A stretch of 64,000 bases of DNA from Adhaeribacter soli (GTDB lineage: Bacteria; Bacteroidota; Bacteroidia; Cytophagales; Hymenobacteraceae): the NCBI RefSeq assembly GCF_008727925.1, contig NZ_VTWT01000004.1, positions 186,001 to 250,000 of the forward strand, read 5' to 3'. Shown in pieces: positions 17,184 to 25,480 of the stretch; within the stretch, counting starts at the first letter, position 1, and every line of letters begins with the position of its first letter. The notes beneath the pieces were generated by a model. It ran no database searches. It was not told the DNA's origin and saw only the letters and a list, made by a program, of their open reading frames with translations. The position numbers and the translations under genes are program-made.

Positions 17184-17951
17184 ATGAATGTATTACTGAT
17201 TGAAGATGAAGAAGCGGCGGCACAACGCATGCAGAAGCTTTTGCGGCAACTCGATCCGGAGGTGAATATCCTGGAAGTTACCGACAGCATTGAAAGCACT
17301 GTAAGCTGGCTGAAGAGTAATCCGGCGCCCGAGCTGATTTTCTCCGACATCCACCTGGCCGACGGTTCCAGTTTTGAGGTTTTCCGGGAAGTGGAAGTTA
17401 CCGCACCCATTATTTTTACCACCGCCTTCGACCAGTACGCCCTGGAAGCCTTCAAACTCAACAGCATCGATTACCTGCTGAAACCGGTGAAACTGCCCGA
17501 ACTGGAAAAGAGCCTGGAGAAATGGAAAAAGTTGCAAACGCCTGCTCAGAAACCTGCTATCGATTACCAGCAACTGCTGCAGGCGCTGCAACCCAACCTA
17601 CCCAAGACCTTCCAGAAACGCCTGGTGATCCGCTACGGCGCCAACATTAAAACGGTAGAAGTAGCCGATATTGCCTATTTCTTCACCCAAGAAAAAATTA
17701 CATTCCTGAACACGTTTGAAAACAAGAAGCTGCCAGTAGATAATACCCTGGATGAACTGGAAGACGTGCTCGATCCGGCTCAATTTTTCCGCATCAACCG
17801 GCAGTTCATCATCAACGTGAAAGCAATTGGCAGCATGTACAGCTATTCCAAATCGCGGGTAAAGATCGAGCTGAATCCGCCCTCCGATATTGAAACTATT
17901 GTGAGCACGGAACGGTCCTCTTCCTTTAAAAGCTGGCTGACGGGGAAGTAA
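17184..17951 (+). CDS. LytTR-family response regulator
   Basis: 255 residues: receiver domain (about 1-120; acidic pair EDEE, phospho-acceptor Asp55 in FSDIHLADGS, switch Thr in FTTAFDQ, Lys in LLKPVKLPEL) and C-terminal LytTR DNA-binding domain (about 145-255; INRQFIINVKAI). Cognate to the kinase immediately upstream. LytTR regulators bind paired direct repeats upstream of targets; the 580-base gap before the haem lipoprotein genes is the obvious place to look, but I saw no clear repeat pair. Confidence 0.95.
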   Translation: MNVLLIEDEEAAAQRMQKLLRQLDPEVNILEVTDSIESTVSWLKSNPAPELIFSDIHLADGSSFEVFREVEVTAPIIFTTAFDQYALEAFKLNSIDYLLKPVKLPELEKSLEKWKKLQTPAQKPAIDYQQLLQALQPNLPKTFQKRLVIRYGANIKTVEVADIAYFFTQEKITFLNTFENKKLPVDNTLDELEDVLDPAQFFRINRQFIINVKAIGSMYSYSKSRVKIELNPPSDIETIVSTERSSSFKSWLTGK

Positions 17952-18531
17952 CATTCATGAAACTTAAATTTTGAAGAAGTACTACTTTGAAGGTTAATCC
18001 TGTAAAAATAATCATCCGGTCATCCCGACGGCAGGAGGGATCTCATCAGGTTGGTAGGGCTTTTATTCAGACTGTACTACTTGTTTCATTTTCATATTAG
18101 CTGGTCTAAGTTTATAACTGAGACCTATTTATGATCTGAAGTTTTTAACTTCAGTAAGGCGAAGCCTCATAAGGGTTATTGAAGGATATTTGAATGTAGC
18201 CTAATTTTAAACTGTAGTGCTTTGGCCTGTGAGACACAGGCCAAGGAGATTTTTGATTTAAAATGTAGCGGTACTGTAATCTCCGGCCTTATATTATCCG
18301 AAAAAAAATTGAAGCCCATTAAAAGCTGCCTTCCGGTAGAACCGGAATTTTCCCGTTCAGAAGATGCTTTTACCGGTTCAGCAATATTCAGTTCTTTTTA
18401 ATAATTAAAGGCAGCAACTTAGACGTAGAAATCCGAAGCAAACGGCAATCAATTGATTTATGAATAGAAGTTTGCCGAAGAAAGAAAGCAGCAGCGGATA
18501 AAAGTTAATTACAGGAACAACAATCAGGAAT
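17952..18531. other. Gene-free spacer with a dispersed repeat copy (18005-18056)
   Basis: No open frame of note. Bases 18005-18056 (GGTCATCCCGACGG ... ATCTCATCAGGTTGGTA) recur in reverse orientation at 29641-29692 with about 85 percent identity. The rest should hold the promoter of the haem lipoprotein genes. Confidence 0.6.
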
Positions 18532-19272
18532 ATGCCCATGGTACGTTTTTCGGGAAAGTTATGGAAGGCCGGCCTGATGCTGATGTGGCTTGCCGTTACG
18601 ATAAGCTGCAAGCACGAAATCCCGGTACAGCCGGAAAATCCGGCTAATCCCAATAATCCGAACAACCCGAATAATCCGGGGCAGCTTTGCGATCCGAACA
18701 CCGTTTATTTTGAGCGCGACGTGTTGCCTATCCTGCTTTCGAACTGTACCATGAGCGGTTGCCATAACGCCAACGACCGGGAAGAAGGCGTGGTGCTGGA
18801 TTCCTACAACAGCGTGATGACCAGCAATGCCGATGTGCGTCCCGGTGATCCTGAAGGAAGCGACCTGTATGAGCGTATCACGGAAACCGATTCCCGGAAA
18901 CGGATGCCTTATAACCGACCACCCCTTTCGGCGGCAAACATCGAAACGATAAGAAAATGGATTGCCCAAGGCGCTAAAAACGAAACCTGCTCGACCGTTA
19001 CCTGCGATTCTACCAACGTAACGTATTCCAGAACCATTTTCCCGATCATTCAATCTAACTGTTTAGGCTGCCACAGCGGCGCTTCGGCTTCCGGCGGTCT
19101 GAATTACAGCACGCACGCCGGTTTGGCTGCCGTTGCCCGGAATGGCCGGTTGGTAGGCGCTGTTTCGCATAAAGCCGGTTACAAGTCCATGCCTCAGGGC
19201 GGAAATAAACTATCCGATTGTAACATTACACTCATTAAAAAATGGGTGCGCGACGGCGCTTTGAATAACTGA
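18532..19272 (+). CDS. Haem-binding c-type cytochrome lipoprotein, two motifs
   Basis: 246 residues. Lipoprotein signal with lipobox VTISC (Cys ~27), then an Asn/Pro linker made of NPNNPNNPNNP. Two similar repeats follow, each starting CD(P/S)..V.Y.R...PI: the first carries CTMSGCHN (C-X4-CH, a spacing variant), the second CLGCH (C-X2-CH). Each ends with a MP(Y/Q) methionine loop and a helix IRKWIAQGA / IKKWVRDGA. This is the planctomycete-type cytochrome architecture. It is predicted to sit on the periplasmic or outer membrane surface and to transfer electrons. A close single-repeat relative is the next gene. Confidence 0.85.
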   Translation: MPMVRFSGKLWKAGLMLMWLAVTISCKHEIPVQPENPANPNNPNNPNNPGQLCDPNTVYFERDVLPILLSNCTMSGCHNANDREEGVVLDSYNSVMTSNADVRPGDPEGSDLYERITETDSRKRMPYNRPPLSAANIETIRKWIAQGAKNETCSTVTCDSTNVTYSRTIFPIIQSNCLGCHSGASASGGLNYSTHAGLAAVARNGRLVGAVSHKAGYKSMPQGGNKLSDCNITLIKKWVRDGALNN

Positions 19273-19293
19273 TGCTATATGTAGAAGGAAAGT

Positions 19294-19316
19294 CCCCCTT
19301 TGGAGGGGGTAGGGGG
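19294..19316. repeat. C/G-rich hairpin between the two haem lipoprotein genes
   Basis: GTCCCCCTTTGGAGGGGG hairpin followed by TAGGGGGAGG. Related C-rich hairpins occur near 27473-27490 and 36208-36233. May be a weak attenuator or a repeat remnant. Confidence 0.4.
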
Positions 19317-19431
19317 AGGATTTTCACAATATTCGATTTTAAATACTGCCTCAGCAATTCGTGGTTTTACTCCACACTTCGAATGAGAATAAGAAAGATA
19401 TCGGAGGACAGTGCTTTGCATAACTAACATC

Positions 19432-19809
19432 ATGAAGCAATATTTCTTAATAATTATTGGTGCGCTGCTGCTGGTTTTGCCCGGTTGCTATTACGACGTG
19501 GAAAGCGAGCTGTACCCAAAGAACCTGAATACAAGCGCTTGTGATTCCACGGCTGTAACCTACCAGACCAAGGTGCTGCCCATTATTCAGGCAAATTGCT
19601 ATGCCTGTCATGCGGGTTCGGCTGAAGGCGGTGGGAATATCCTGCTGGAAGGCTACGCCAACCTGCAGAAAGTGGCTTCCGACGGAAGGTTGTACCGCGC
19701 CGTTTCGCACACCGGGCCTTCCCCGATGCCGAAAGGCGGCAACAAACTTTCAGCTTGCGATATTGAAACGATAAACCGCTGGATCCAAATCGGAATCCCA
19801 AACAATTAG
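19432..19809 (+). CDS. Haem-binding c-type cytochrome lipoprotein, single motif
   Basis: 125 residues. Lipobox VLPGC, then one domain with CYACH (haem attachment), SPMPKGGNKL (likely distal methionine) and the terminal helix IETINRWIQIGI. It is clearly homologous to the second half of the preceding lipoprotein, so the pair probably arose by duplication. The frame opens 21 bases earlier at another ATG, but ATG 19432 gives a normal lipoprotein signal. Stop and the next start are 5 bases apart, indicating an operon. Confidence 0.85.
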   Translation: MKQYFLIIIGALLLVLPGCYYDVESELYPKNLNTSACDSTAVTYQTKVLPIIQANCYACHAGSAEGGGNILLEGYANLQKVASDGRLYRAVSHTGPSPMPKGGNKLSACDIETINRWIQIGIPNN

Positions 19810-19814
19810 AAGAC

Positions 19815-20234
19815 ATGAAAACGAAGCATTATATATTCGCCCTCGCTTTATTGCTGCTCCTGGTGGGGCTTGGCGGCTGGTGGCAATACAACAAACCGGC
19901 GCGGGATCTGAACAACGAAAAAGCCGATTTCAGCATCCCCACCACAGAACTTTACGAGCAATTTACCCAAAACGAAACCACCGCCAATCAGCAGTATTTA
20001 GACAAAACTCTTCAGGTGCAGGGTGTCTTAAAAGAAATTAGCCGTGGAGAAGACGGTTCCCTGAACCTGAACCTGGATGCCGGTTCTGAAATGGGCGGCG
20101 TAACCTGTGAAGTTCCGGCGGCCAACATTCCCGAAGGCCTTGCTTTGCAGGTGGGGCAACAAGTAAAAGTGAAAGGCCAGTGCACCGGCTACCTGATGGA
20201 TGTAGTACTGGTAAAATGCGTGCTTGTTCTCTGA
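19815..20234 (+). CDS. Membrane-anchored OB-fold (tRNA_anti-like) protein
   Basis: 139 residues. An N-terminal hydrophobic helix (about 6-24) anchors or exports it. The C-terminal half (LDKTLQVQGVLKEIS ... VGQQVKVKGQCTGYLMDVVL) has the strand pattern of the OB-fold family often called tRNA_anti-like, seen in Bacteroidota envelope proteins of unknown role. Two cysteines in the fold (TCEV and GQCTG) could form a disulfide. Sits between cytochrome and YceI genes in one operon. It should not be read as a tRNA-binding protein; role unknown. Confidence 0.75.
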   Translation: MKTKHYIFALALLLLLVGLGGWWQYNKPARDLNNEKADFSIPTTELYEQFTQNETTANQQYLDKTLQVQGVLKEISRGEDGSLNLNLDAGSEMGGVTCEVPAANIPEGLALQVGQQVKVKGQCTGYLMDVVLVKCVLVL

Positions 20235-20285
20235 TTTTTCAATTAAAACCATACCGATTTTTATTCACTCTTTAAATCCGAAAAT

Positions 20286-20846
20286 ATGAAACGTTCCTTC
20301 CTCACCCTGCTCTTTACTTGTTTTGTAGCCTTGTCGGCGGCATTGGCTCAGGATAAATATTTTACTAAAAACGGCCAGGTTTCTTTTTTCTCCAGCACGC
20401 CCATGGAAGATATTGAAGCCCACAACAGCAACGCCACCAGTGTGATCGATGCCAGGACCGGTAAAATGGAATTCGCCGTCCTCATCAAAGCATTCAAATT
20501 CAAGAAAGCCTTAATGGAAGAGCATTTCAACGAAAACTACATGGAATCGGGCAAGTTTCCGAAGGCCACCTTTGCCGGCGTCCTTACCAATTTATCGGCC
20601 GTAGATTTCAAAAAAGATGGTACTTATAAAGTGAACGTGAAAGGCAACCTGACCATTCATGGCGTTACGAAAGAAGTGGAACTGCCCGCTACCATTACGG
20701 TGGCAAGCGGGGCGGTTAAAGCCAACGCGGTTTTTAACGTAGCGCCGGAAGATTACCAGATCGAGATCCCGAAACTGGTGCGCGAGAAAATTGCCAGGCA
20801 AATTAAAGTAACTGTGAATATGGATTACCAGGGCCTGAAAAGCTAA
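20286..20846 (+). CDS. YceI-family lipid-binding protein (copy 2)
   Basis: 186 residues with a clear signal peptide (cleavage after AALAQ) and a YceI barrel. HFNENYMESGKFPKATF and GNLTIHGVTKEVELPA match copy 1 at 13711, so the two are paralogues bracketing the cytochrome genes. Periplasmic carrier of an isoprenoid lipid is the family's known activity. Five bases precede the barrel gene. Confidence 0.9.
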   Translation: MKRSFLTLLFTCFVALSAALAQDKYFTKNGQVSFFSSTPMEDIEAHNSNATSVIDARTGKMEFAVLIKAFKFKKALMEEHFNENYMESGKFPKATFAGVLTNLSAVDFKKDGTYKVNVKGNLTIHGVTKEVELPATITVASGAVKANAVFNVAPEDYQIEIPKLVREKIARQIKVTVNMDYQGLKS

Positions 20847-20851
20847 GTAAA

Positions 20852-21751
20852 ATGAATACGCCCTTTTTTAAATTCCTTTTTCTAGGCCTGACCTTTTTTT
20901 GCTTTTCGAGTACCGTTTTTGCCCAGGACGATCTGCTTTCTTTAATTGAAGACGACAAGCCGCAACGGGAATTTGCGAAAGCCAGTTTTAAAACCACGCG
21001 CGTAATCAACAGCCAGTCGCTGGAGAACACGGCCGGCGGCGTACTCGACATGAAAATATCGCACCGCTTCGGTCCGCTGAACGGCGGCGCCTACGAGCTC
21101 TTTGGTCTTGATGCGGCTACCATCCGGATCGGTTTGGATTACGGTGTTTCCGATAGGCTCATGATAGGCGTTGGCCGGAGTTCGGTGCAGAAAACCTTCG
21201 ACGGCTTTCTGAAAATGAAACTGTTGCGCCAAAGCTCCGGCGCTAAAACAATGCCTTTAACCGTTATCTGGTTTTCCGGCACCGCTCTGAACTCTTTGAA
21301 ATGGCAATATCCGGAGCGGGAGAATTATTTCAGCTCACGCCTGGCCTTTACGCACCAGTTAATCTTTGGAAGGAAATTCAGCGAAGGATTTACCCTGCAG
21401 TTTATGCCCACGGTCGTGCACCGCAACCTGGTGGCTACCCCCGATGAAAAGCACGACGTGATGGCTGCCGGGGTGGCCGGCCGGCTTAAATTAACCAAGC
21501 GCCTGGCCGTAAATGCTGAATATTATTACGTTTTGCCTGATCAGATCAGTGAACAATTCAAAAACTCCCTGGCTATCGGCTTCGATATTGAAACCGGCGG
21601 GCACGTGTTCCAGCTGCACTTTACCAACTCCACTGCCATGGTCGAAAAAGGCTTCATTACCGAAACTACCGGAAGCTGGGAAAAAGGCGATATCCGGTTC
21701 GGGTTTAATATTTCCCGGGTATTCACCATCAAACAAAGCAAGGCTGATTAA
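20852..21751 (+). CDS. DUF5777-type outer-membrane beta-barrel protein
   Basis: 299 residues. Signal peptide ending VFAQ, then alternating amphipathic strands ending in aromatic residues (DIRFGFNISRVFTI) typical of a small outer-membrane barrel. The pattern ENTAGGVLDMKISHRFG and GLDYGVSDRLMIGVGRS is that of the Bacteroidota DUF5777 family, which is commonly encoded with YceI and cytochrome genes. Last gene of the run, ending at a strong terminator. Whether it is a pore or a scaffold is not known. Confidence 0.83.
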   Translation: MNTPFFKFLFLGLTFFCFSSTVFAQDDLLSLIEDDKPQREFAKASFKTTRVINSQSLENTAGGVLDMKISHRFGPLNGGAYELFGLDAATIRIGLDYGVSDRLMIGVGRSSVQKTFDGFLKMKLLRQSSGAKTMPLTVIWFSGTALNSLKWQYPERENYFSSRLAFTHQLIFGRKFSEGFTLQFMPTVVHRNLVATPDEKHDVMAAGVAGRLKLTKRLAVNAEYYYVLPDQISEQFKNSLAIGFDIETGGHVFQLHFTNSTAMVEKGFITETTGSWEKGDIRFGFNISRVFTIKQSKAD

Positions 21752-21772
21752 TTCTGAGTTAAGTTGAAGCTC

Positions 21773-21809
21773 AAGAACCTGACCGGCATGACGGTCAGGT
21801 TCTTCTTTT
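21773..21809. terminator. Bidirectional terminator between the barrel and VOC genes
   Basis: AAGAACCTGACC / GGTCAGGTTCTT 12-bp stem with an 8-base loop, followed by CTTTTT, between convergent genes. Confidence 0.88.
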
Positions 21810-21818
21810 TATGGCGGC

Positions 21819-22196
21819 TTATGCTTGTTCCGCAAAAGCCAATACATGCCCGTCTGGATCCGCTACGTAACCAACCGTATGGCCCCAATTTCTGAGTTGC
21901 ACTTCGCTGATCAATTTACCTCCTTTTTCTACTGCCCGGTTACAGGCTTCTTCTGGGTTATCGGTAAAAAGGTAAAGCTCACAACGCGGAATTCCGTTGC
22001 CACTTGCAGGGTGGGGAAGGTGTTCCCCAAGGATCTTTGAAATTCCGTTTTCCGGCATCATACCAAGTTTGCAGGATTTGTTCAATTGGAATTCAGTCAT
22101 GCCGGGTACATCCAGCACCGGCGTTTTTTGCAGCACCTTTGCATAAAAATCGCGGCTTCGGGTTTGGTCGGAAACGTAAAGGATAAATTCTACCAT
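21819..22196 (-). CDS. VOC-superfamily (glyoxalase/bleomycin-resistance-like) protein
   Basis: 125 residues, two beta-alpha-beta-beta-beta modules: FILYVSDQTRSRDFYAKVL ... MTEFQL and CELYLFTDNPEEACNRAVEKG ... YVADPDGHVLAF. Metal-binding positions are not the full glyoxalase I set, so enzymatic activity is uncertain; many such proteins bind or modify small molecules. ATG 22196 is used; an earlier ATG would add 23 residues not typical of the fold. Isolated gene. Confidence 0.82.
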   Translation of the reverse strand: MVEFILYVSDQTRSRDFYAKVLQKTPVLDVPGMTEFQLNKSCKLGMMPENGISKILGEHLPHPASGNGIPRCELYLFTDNPEEACNRAVEKGGKLISEVQLRNWGHTVGYVADPDGHVLAFAEQA

Positions 22197-22273
22197 GGTG
22201 GTTCGTGGCTGGGTTTTCGGCCCTAAGTTATAGCGATTTTTCGGATGCTTATCTTGTATGTTCAACCTATTCT

Positions 22274-22852
22274 TCAGGAATAGAATTTATCGTCCGTCCA
22301 TTTGAAAGGGTTATGTTGAATGTATTCGGCAATCCTATTAAAGGAAATATCATTCCGGATAATGTGGTCATGATACCGGGACTGCCAGGCGAAATCGGGA
22401 TTTATTTTTCGGGCAGCACAGGTCACGGCAGATTTAAAACCCCGGATAATAGATGGCAGGTTTTTGGATTGGGGCGCAAAGGTATTTTTATTGCCTACCG
22501 TAGAGACGCGATGCATCGCGTCTCTACCATTACCACCACCATTCCCATTAACCATAACGGTATTAAATTCATTTTCTCCAATATGGATGATTGCATGAAA
22601 ATGATTAGGCATAATTACAAATGTATCCAATACCAAATGCATATCCGGACGGATTTGCGGGGTTTTTATCCATTCCTGATTTACCAATTGGCCAATTTCC
22701 GACAATTGCATTTCCCCATCCAAAATTTCGCCAAAATAATGTTCCCGGTCTTTGGTGCATATGGTTACAAAATAAGGCGCATTCCAACCATAATCCCAGT
22801 TTTGCAACCGGGCCGAAGGGATACGGTATTTATTTTGAAATTTATCAGGCAT
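22274..22852 (-). CDS. REP-associated tyrosine transposase (RAYT, Y1/HUH family)
   Basis: 192 residues. The HUH motif is HFHAIIH in MPNHFHAIIHIGENE, the catalytic tyrosine is in RIAEYIQHNP, and the region SIIRGFKSAVT is typical of RAYT proteins, which cut and join single-stranded REP palindromes. The frame is open further upstream through a 17-bp tandem array, but ATG 22852 is where similarity to the family begins. Within the coding sequence, at 22500-22527, there is a 28-base perfect palindrome read as GRDAMHRVST, related to a second palindrome 64 bases upstream of the start. The insertion falls in a variable loop, so function may be kept. Confidence 0.9.
   Translation of the reverse strand: MPDKFQNKYRIPSARLQNWDYGWNAPYFVTICTKDREHYFGEILDGEMQLSEIGQLVNQEWIKTPQIRPDMHLVLDTFVIMPNHFHAIIHIGENEFNTVMVNGNGGGNGRDAMHRVSTVGNKNTFAPQSKNLPSIIRGFKSAVTCAARKINPDFAWQSRYHDHIIRNDISFNRIAEYIQHNPFKWTDDKFYS
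22500..22527. repeat. REP palindrome inside the RAYT coding sequence
   Basis: GTAGAGACGCGATG / CATCGCGTCTCTAC: 28-base perfect palindrome without loop. Shares its GTAGAGACGC arm with the palindrome at 22916-22944. Confidence 0.9.
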
Positions 22853-22915
22853 TTCCCGATAACGTAAGGTACCGTAATGGCGTTGCGTTGATGTGGTGAT
22901 AGGTGGTGGGGGATT

Positions 22916-22944
22916 GTAGAGACGCCCAATTTGGGCGTCTCTAC
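22916..22944. repeat. REP palindrome upstream of RAYT
   Basis: GTAGAGACGCCCA - ATT - TGGGCGTCTCTAC: 13-bp arms, 3-base loop, 64 bases upstream of the RAYT start. Likely substrate of the neighbouring transposase. Confidence 0.9.
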
Positions 22945-23038
22945 GGCATTCCGATTTTCCCGGCATTCCGATTTTCCCGGCATTCCGATTTTCCCGGCAT
23001 TTCGATTTCACCGGCATTTCGATTTCACCGGCATTTCG
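22945..23038. repeat. 17-bp tandem repeat array, 5.5 copies
   Basis: Three copies of GGCATTCCGATTTTCCC, two of GGCATTTCGATTTCACC and a partial sixth, directly adjoining the REP palindrome. The 17-base period is out of phase with codons, so it is not coding. The spacer-free layout excludes a CRISPR array. Confidence 0.95.
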
Positions 23039-23040
23039 CA

Positions 23041-23077
23041 AAAAAAAATGCCTTCCCGATTTCTCAGGAAGGCATTT
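23041..23077 (-). terminator. Terminator after sucC
   Basis: AAATGCCTTCC / GGAAGGCATTT stem with a run of eight T on the minus strand, 29 bases past the sucC stop. Confidence 0.9.
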
Positions 23078-23105
23078 AAAAACAATATGCTTTTGGGCGA
23101 AAAAA

Positions 23106-24308
23106 CTACGCGATCACACCGGAAATTACGTCTTTCACTTTCTGGGCAGCTTCTTTCAAAGCAACAGCAGAGTAAACTTTCAGGCCAGATTCGTCGATGA
23201 TGCGGGCGCCTTCTTCGGCGTTGGTTCCCTGCAGACGAACAATGATCGGAACATCGATGTTGCCGATGTTTTTGTAAGCTTCCACCACACCATTTGCAAC
23301 GCGGTCGCAACGAACGATACCGCCGAAAATGTTGATCAGGATCGCTTTTACGTTCGGATCTTTCAGGATAATGCGGAAACCGGCTTCTACAGTTTTCGCG
23401 TTTGCTCCACCTCCTACGTCCAGGAAGTTAGCAGGCTCACCGCCGGAAAGCTTAATGATATCCATGGTAGCCATGGCCAGACCAGCTCCGTTTACCATGC
23501 AACCAACGTTTCCGTCCAGTTTTACATAGTTCAGGTTGTGCTCGCCCGCTTCAACTTCCAACGGATCTTCCTCGTTTGTGTCGCGAAGGTCAGCCAGGTC
23601 TTTGTGGCGGAATAGGGCGTTATCATCTAAGTCAACTTTAGCATCTACCGCTAAAATTTTATTGTCAGAAGTTTTCAGAACCGGGTTGATCTCGAACATG
23701 GAAGAATCGGTGTCTACATACGCTTTGTAAAGCGATGTGATGAATTTCACCATTTCCTTGAAAGCTTCGCCTTCTAAACCAAAGTTAAAAGCAACTTTAC
23801 GGGCCTGAAAGCCCTGCAGGCCAACAGTCGGGTTAATATATTCTTTGAAGATCTTATCCGGCGTGTGCTCGGCAACTTCTTCAATGTCCATACCGCCTTC
23901 GGTAGAATACATGATCACGTTCTGGCCGGTAGCGCGGTCTAATAAAATAGAAACGTAGAATTCTTTCGTTTCTGAAGGTCCCGGATAGTAAACATCCTGG
24001 GCTACGAGTACTTTATGTACATTTTTGCCTTCAGGGCCGGTCTGGTGCGTTACCAGGTTCATGCCAATGATCTGCTCGGAAAGTTCCTTTACCTGCTCCA
24101 GGTTTTTAGCCAGCTTCACGCCGCCGCCTTTGCCGCGGCCACCTGCGTGGATCTGCGCTTTAATTACGTGCCAGCCGGTGCCGGTTTCTTCGGTTAAACG
24201 TTTGGCAGCTTCTACGGCCTGTTCCGGCGTTTCAGCCACAATGCCTTCCTGAATCCGAACGCCATAGCGTTTCAGAATCTCTTTTCCCTGATATTCGTGT
24301 ATGTTCAT
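23106..24308 (-). CDS. sucC: Succinate-CoA ligase (ADP-forming), beta subunit
   Basis: 400 residues, the full length for SucC. Substrate-level phosphorylation step of the TCA cycle: succinyl-CoA + ADP + Pi to succinate + CoA + ATP, as a heteromer with SucD. N-terminal ATP-grasp domain (MNIHEYQGKEILKRYG, AQIHAGGRGKGGGVKL), then the CoA-ligase domain with NPVLKTSDNKILAVDAKV (Mg-binding Asn/Asp) and NIFGGIVRCDRVANGV, a phosphate-loop region conserved in SucC. sucD is not adjacent in this window, which is common in Bacteroidota. Monocistronic with its own terminator. Confidence 0.98.
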   Translation of the reverse strand: MNIHEYQGKEILKRYGVRIQEGIVAETPEQAVEAAKRLTEETGTGWHVIKAQIHAGGRGKGGGVKLAKNLEQVKELSEQIIGMNLVTHQTGPEGKNVHKVLVAQDVYYPGPSETKEFYVSILLDRATGQNVIMYSTEGGMDIEEVAEHTPDKIFKEYINPTVGLQGFQARKVAFNFGLEGEAFKEMVKFITSLYKAYVDTDSSMFEINPVLKTSDNKILAVDAKVDLDDNALFRHKDLADLRDTNEEDPLEVEAGEHNLNYVKLDGNVGCMVNGAGLAMATMDIIKLSGGEPANFLDVGGGANAKTVEAGFRIILKDPNVKAILINIFGGIVRCDRVANGVVEAYKNIGNIDVPIIVRLQGTNAEEGARIIDESGLKVYSAVALKEAAQKVKDVISGVIA

Positions 24309-24441
24309 GAGTACAGATTAATGGTCGCACGAAAGTAAGGTTTTCCTTTTTTATTTTCAAACCTGCCGCCTTAATTCTGCAAAAGTAAACGCTTTACCTC
24401 ACCCCAGCCCGCTCCTAAAAACAGGAGAGGGAGCTTTCCGG

Positions 24442-24475
24442 ATCAGGATTTTCAGGATTTTTGGATTTTCAGGAC
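24442..24475. repeat. Dispersed 34-bp ATCAGGATTTTCAGGATT repeat
   Basis: Same 34-base sequence occurs at 31955-31988 with three mismatches; both are intergenic. Confidence 0.7.
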
Positions 24476-24489
24476 CATACACGTTTTTA

Positions 24490-25470
24490 TTACTCTTTCT
24501 TCGGGCGGTTGTAAAGAAATCCGGTTTGCTCATTTTCTACTTTGCCGGTTTTGCGTTCGTGTTTAATGCCGGCATCTTCACCGAATGGGTGGCCGCCGAA
24601 GCCGTGCCGCATCATGGCAATGGCTTTGTCGGCTATATGTTTGGTTTCGCGGGAGGCAAAAAGCTGCATTACCGACTGGCTGATTACGGGCACCGGAATT
24701 TCCATGCGCAAGGCATCAGCCACGAGCCAGTTTACTTCGCCGGTATCTTCGATGTAGGATGGTACTTTTTCGAAGCCTTGCTTTTCGGTATAAATTTTAT
24801 CCATTAATTCTATAAGCCAGGACCTGATTACCGAGCCGTGGTTCCAGACCTTTAAGATCGTACTAACATCTAAATCATCACGGTAAGCGGAAAGCAATGC
24901 CATGCCTTCGCCGATGGCCTGCAACATGCCGAACTCAATGCCATTGTGCACTAGTTTTACGAAATGCCCTGAACCCGATGCGCCGGTATGCAGGTAGCCG
25001 TTTTCTACGGCCAGCTCCTTTAAAATGGGGCCGACAATTTTTATCGCCTCCGGATCGCCGCCGGCCATGAAACAAGCGCCGTTGCGGGCGCCTGCTACGC
25101 CGCCGCTGGTGCCGCAATCTATTAGGTGAATGCCTTTAGCTTTTAATTTTTCCGCCCTCCGGATGGAATCGCCCCAGTACGAATTGCCGCCATCTACCAG
25201 GATATCGCCGGGAGAAACCAGAACTGATAATTGGTCGAGTAATTGGTCTACGGCGCTGCCGGCAGGGATATATAGGAAAATGATTCGGGGCGAAGGCAGT
25301 TTTTGCACCAGTTCCGGTAGCGTTTTTTCCACTTGAACGCCTGCCTGTTGCAGTTCCGGGTTTAGTTTTTGGCTGTAGCCTGCCACGGCATACCCTTTTT
25401 CAAGGGCCTGCAACGCTAAATTGCCTCCCATTTTGCCGAGTCCGATAATACCAATAGTTGTTTTTGCCAT
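24490..25470 (-). CDS. gnd: 6-phosphogluconate dehydrogenase, short (NAD-type) form
   Basis: 326 residues, the shorter decarboxylating 6PGDH type of about 300-330 residues rather than the 470-residue NADP form. It oxidises and decarboxylates 6-phosphogluconate to ribulose 5-phosphate. The Rossmann motif is GLGKMGGNLALQ, with DCGTSGGVAGARNG (substrate) and GHFVKLVHNGIEFGMLQ (catalytic Lys, Asn) in the family positions. A C-terminal helical domain ends in HERKTGKVENEQTGF. It ends a minus-strand group with a cyclase, glucose dehydrogenase and a GH15 enzyme. Cofactor preference is inferred from the family. Confidence 0.93.
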   Translation of the reverse strand: MAKTTIGIIGLGKMGGNLALQALEKGYAVAGYSQKLNPELQQAGVQVEKTLPELVQKLPSPRIIFLYIPAGSAVDQLLDQLSVLVSPGDILVDGGNSYWGDSIRRAEKLKAKGIHLIDCGTSGGVAGARNGACFMAGGDPEAIKIVGPILKELAVENGYLHTGASGSGHFVKLVHNGIEFGMLQAIGEGMALLSAYRDDLDVSTILKVWNHGSVIRSWLIELMDKIYTEKQGFEKVPSYIEDTGEVNWLVADALRMEIPVPVISQSVMQLFASRETKHIADKAIAMMRHGFGGHPFGEDAGIKHERKTGKVENEQTGFLYNRPKKE

Positions 25471-25480
25471 TTTCGTTCTT

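Noticed and set aside
22205-22867. 220-codon plus-strand frame opposite the RAYT gene
   Set aside because: Antisense shadow; the minus strand has the HUH and tyrosine motifs.
22945-23038. Possible CRISPR array
   Set aside because: Repeats are head to tail with no spacers.
22853-23041. N-terminal extension of RAYT through the tandem array
   Set aside because: 17-base repeats are not in codon phase and the REP palindrome would be translated; family similarity starts at 22852.
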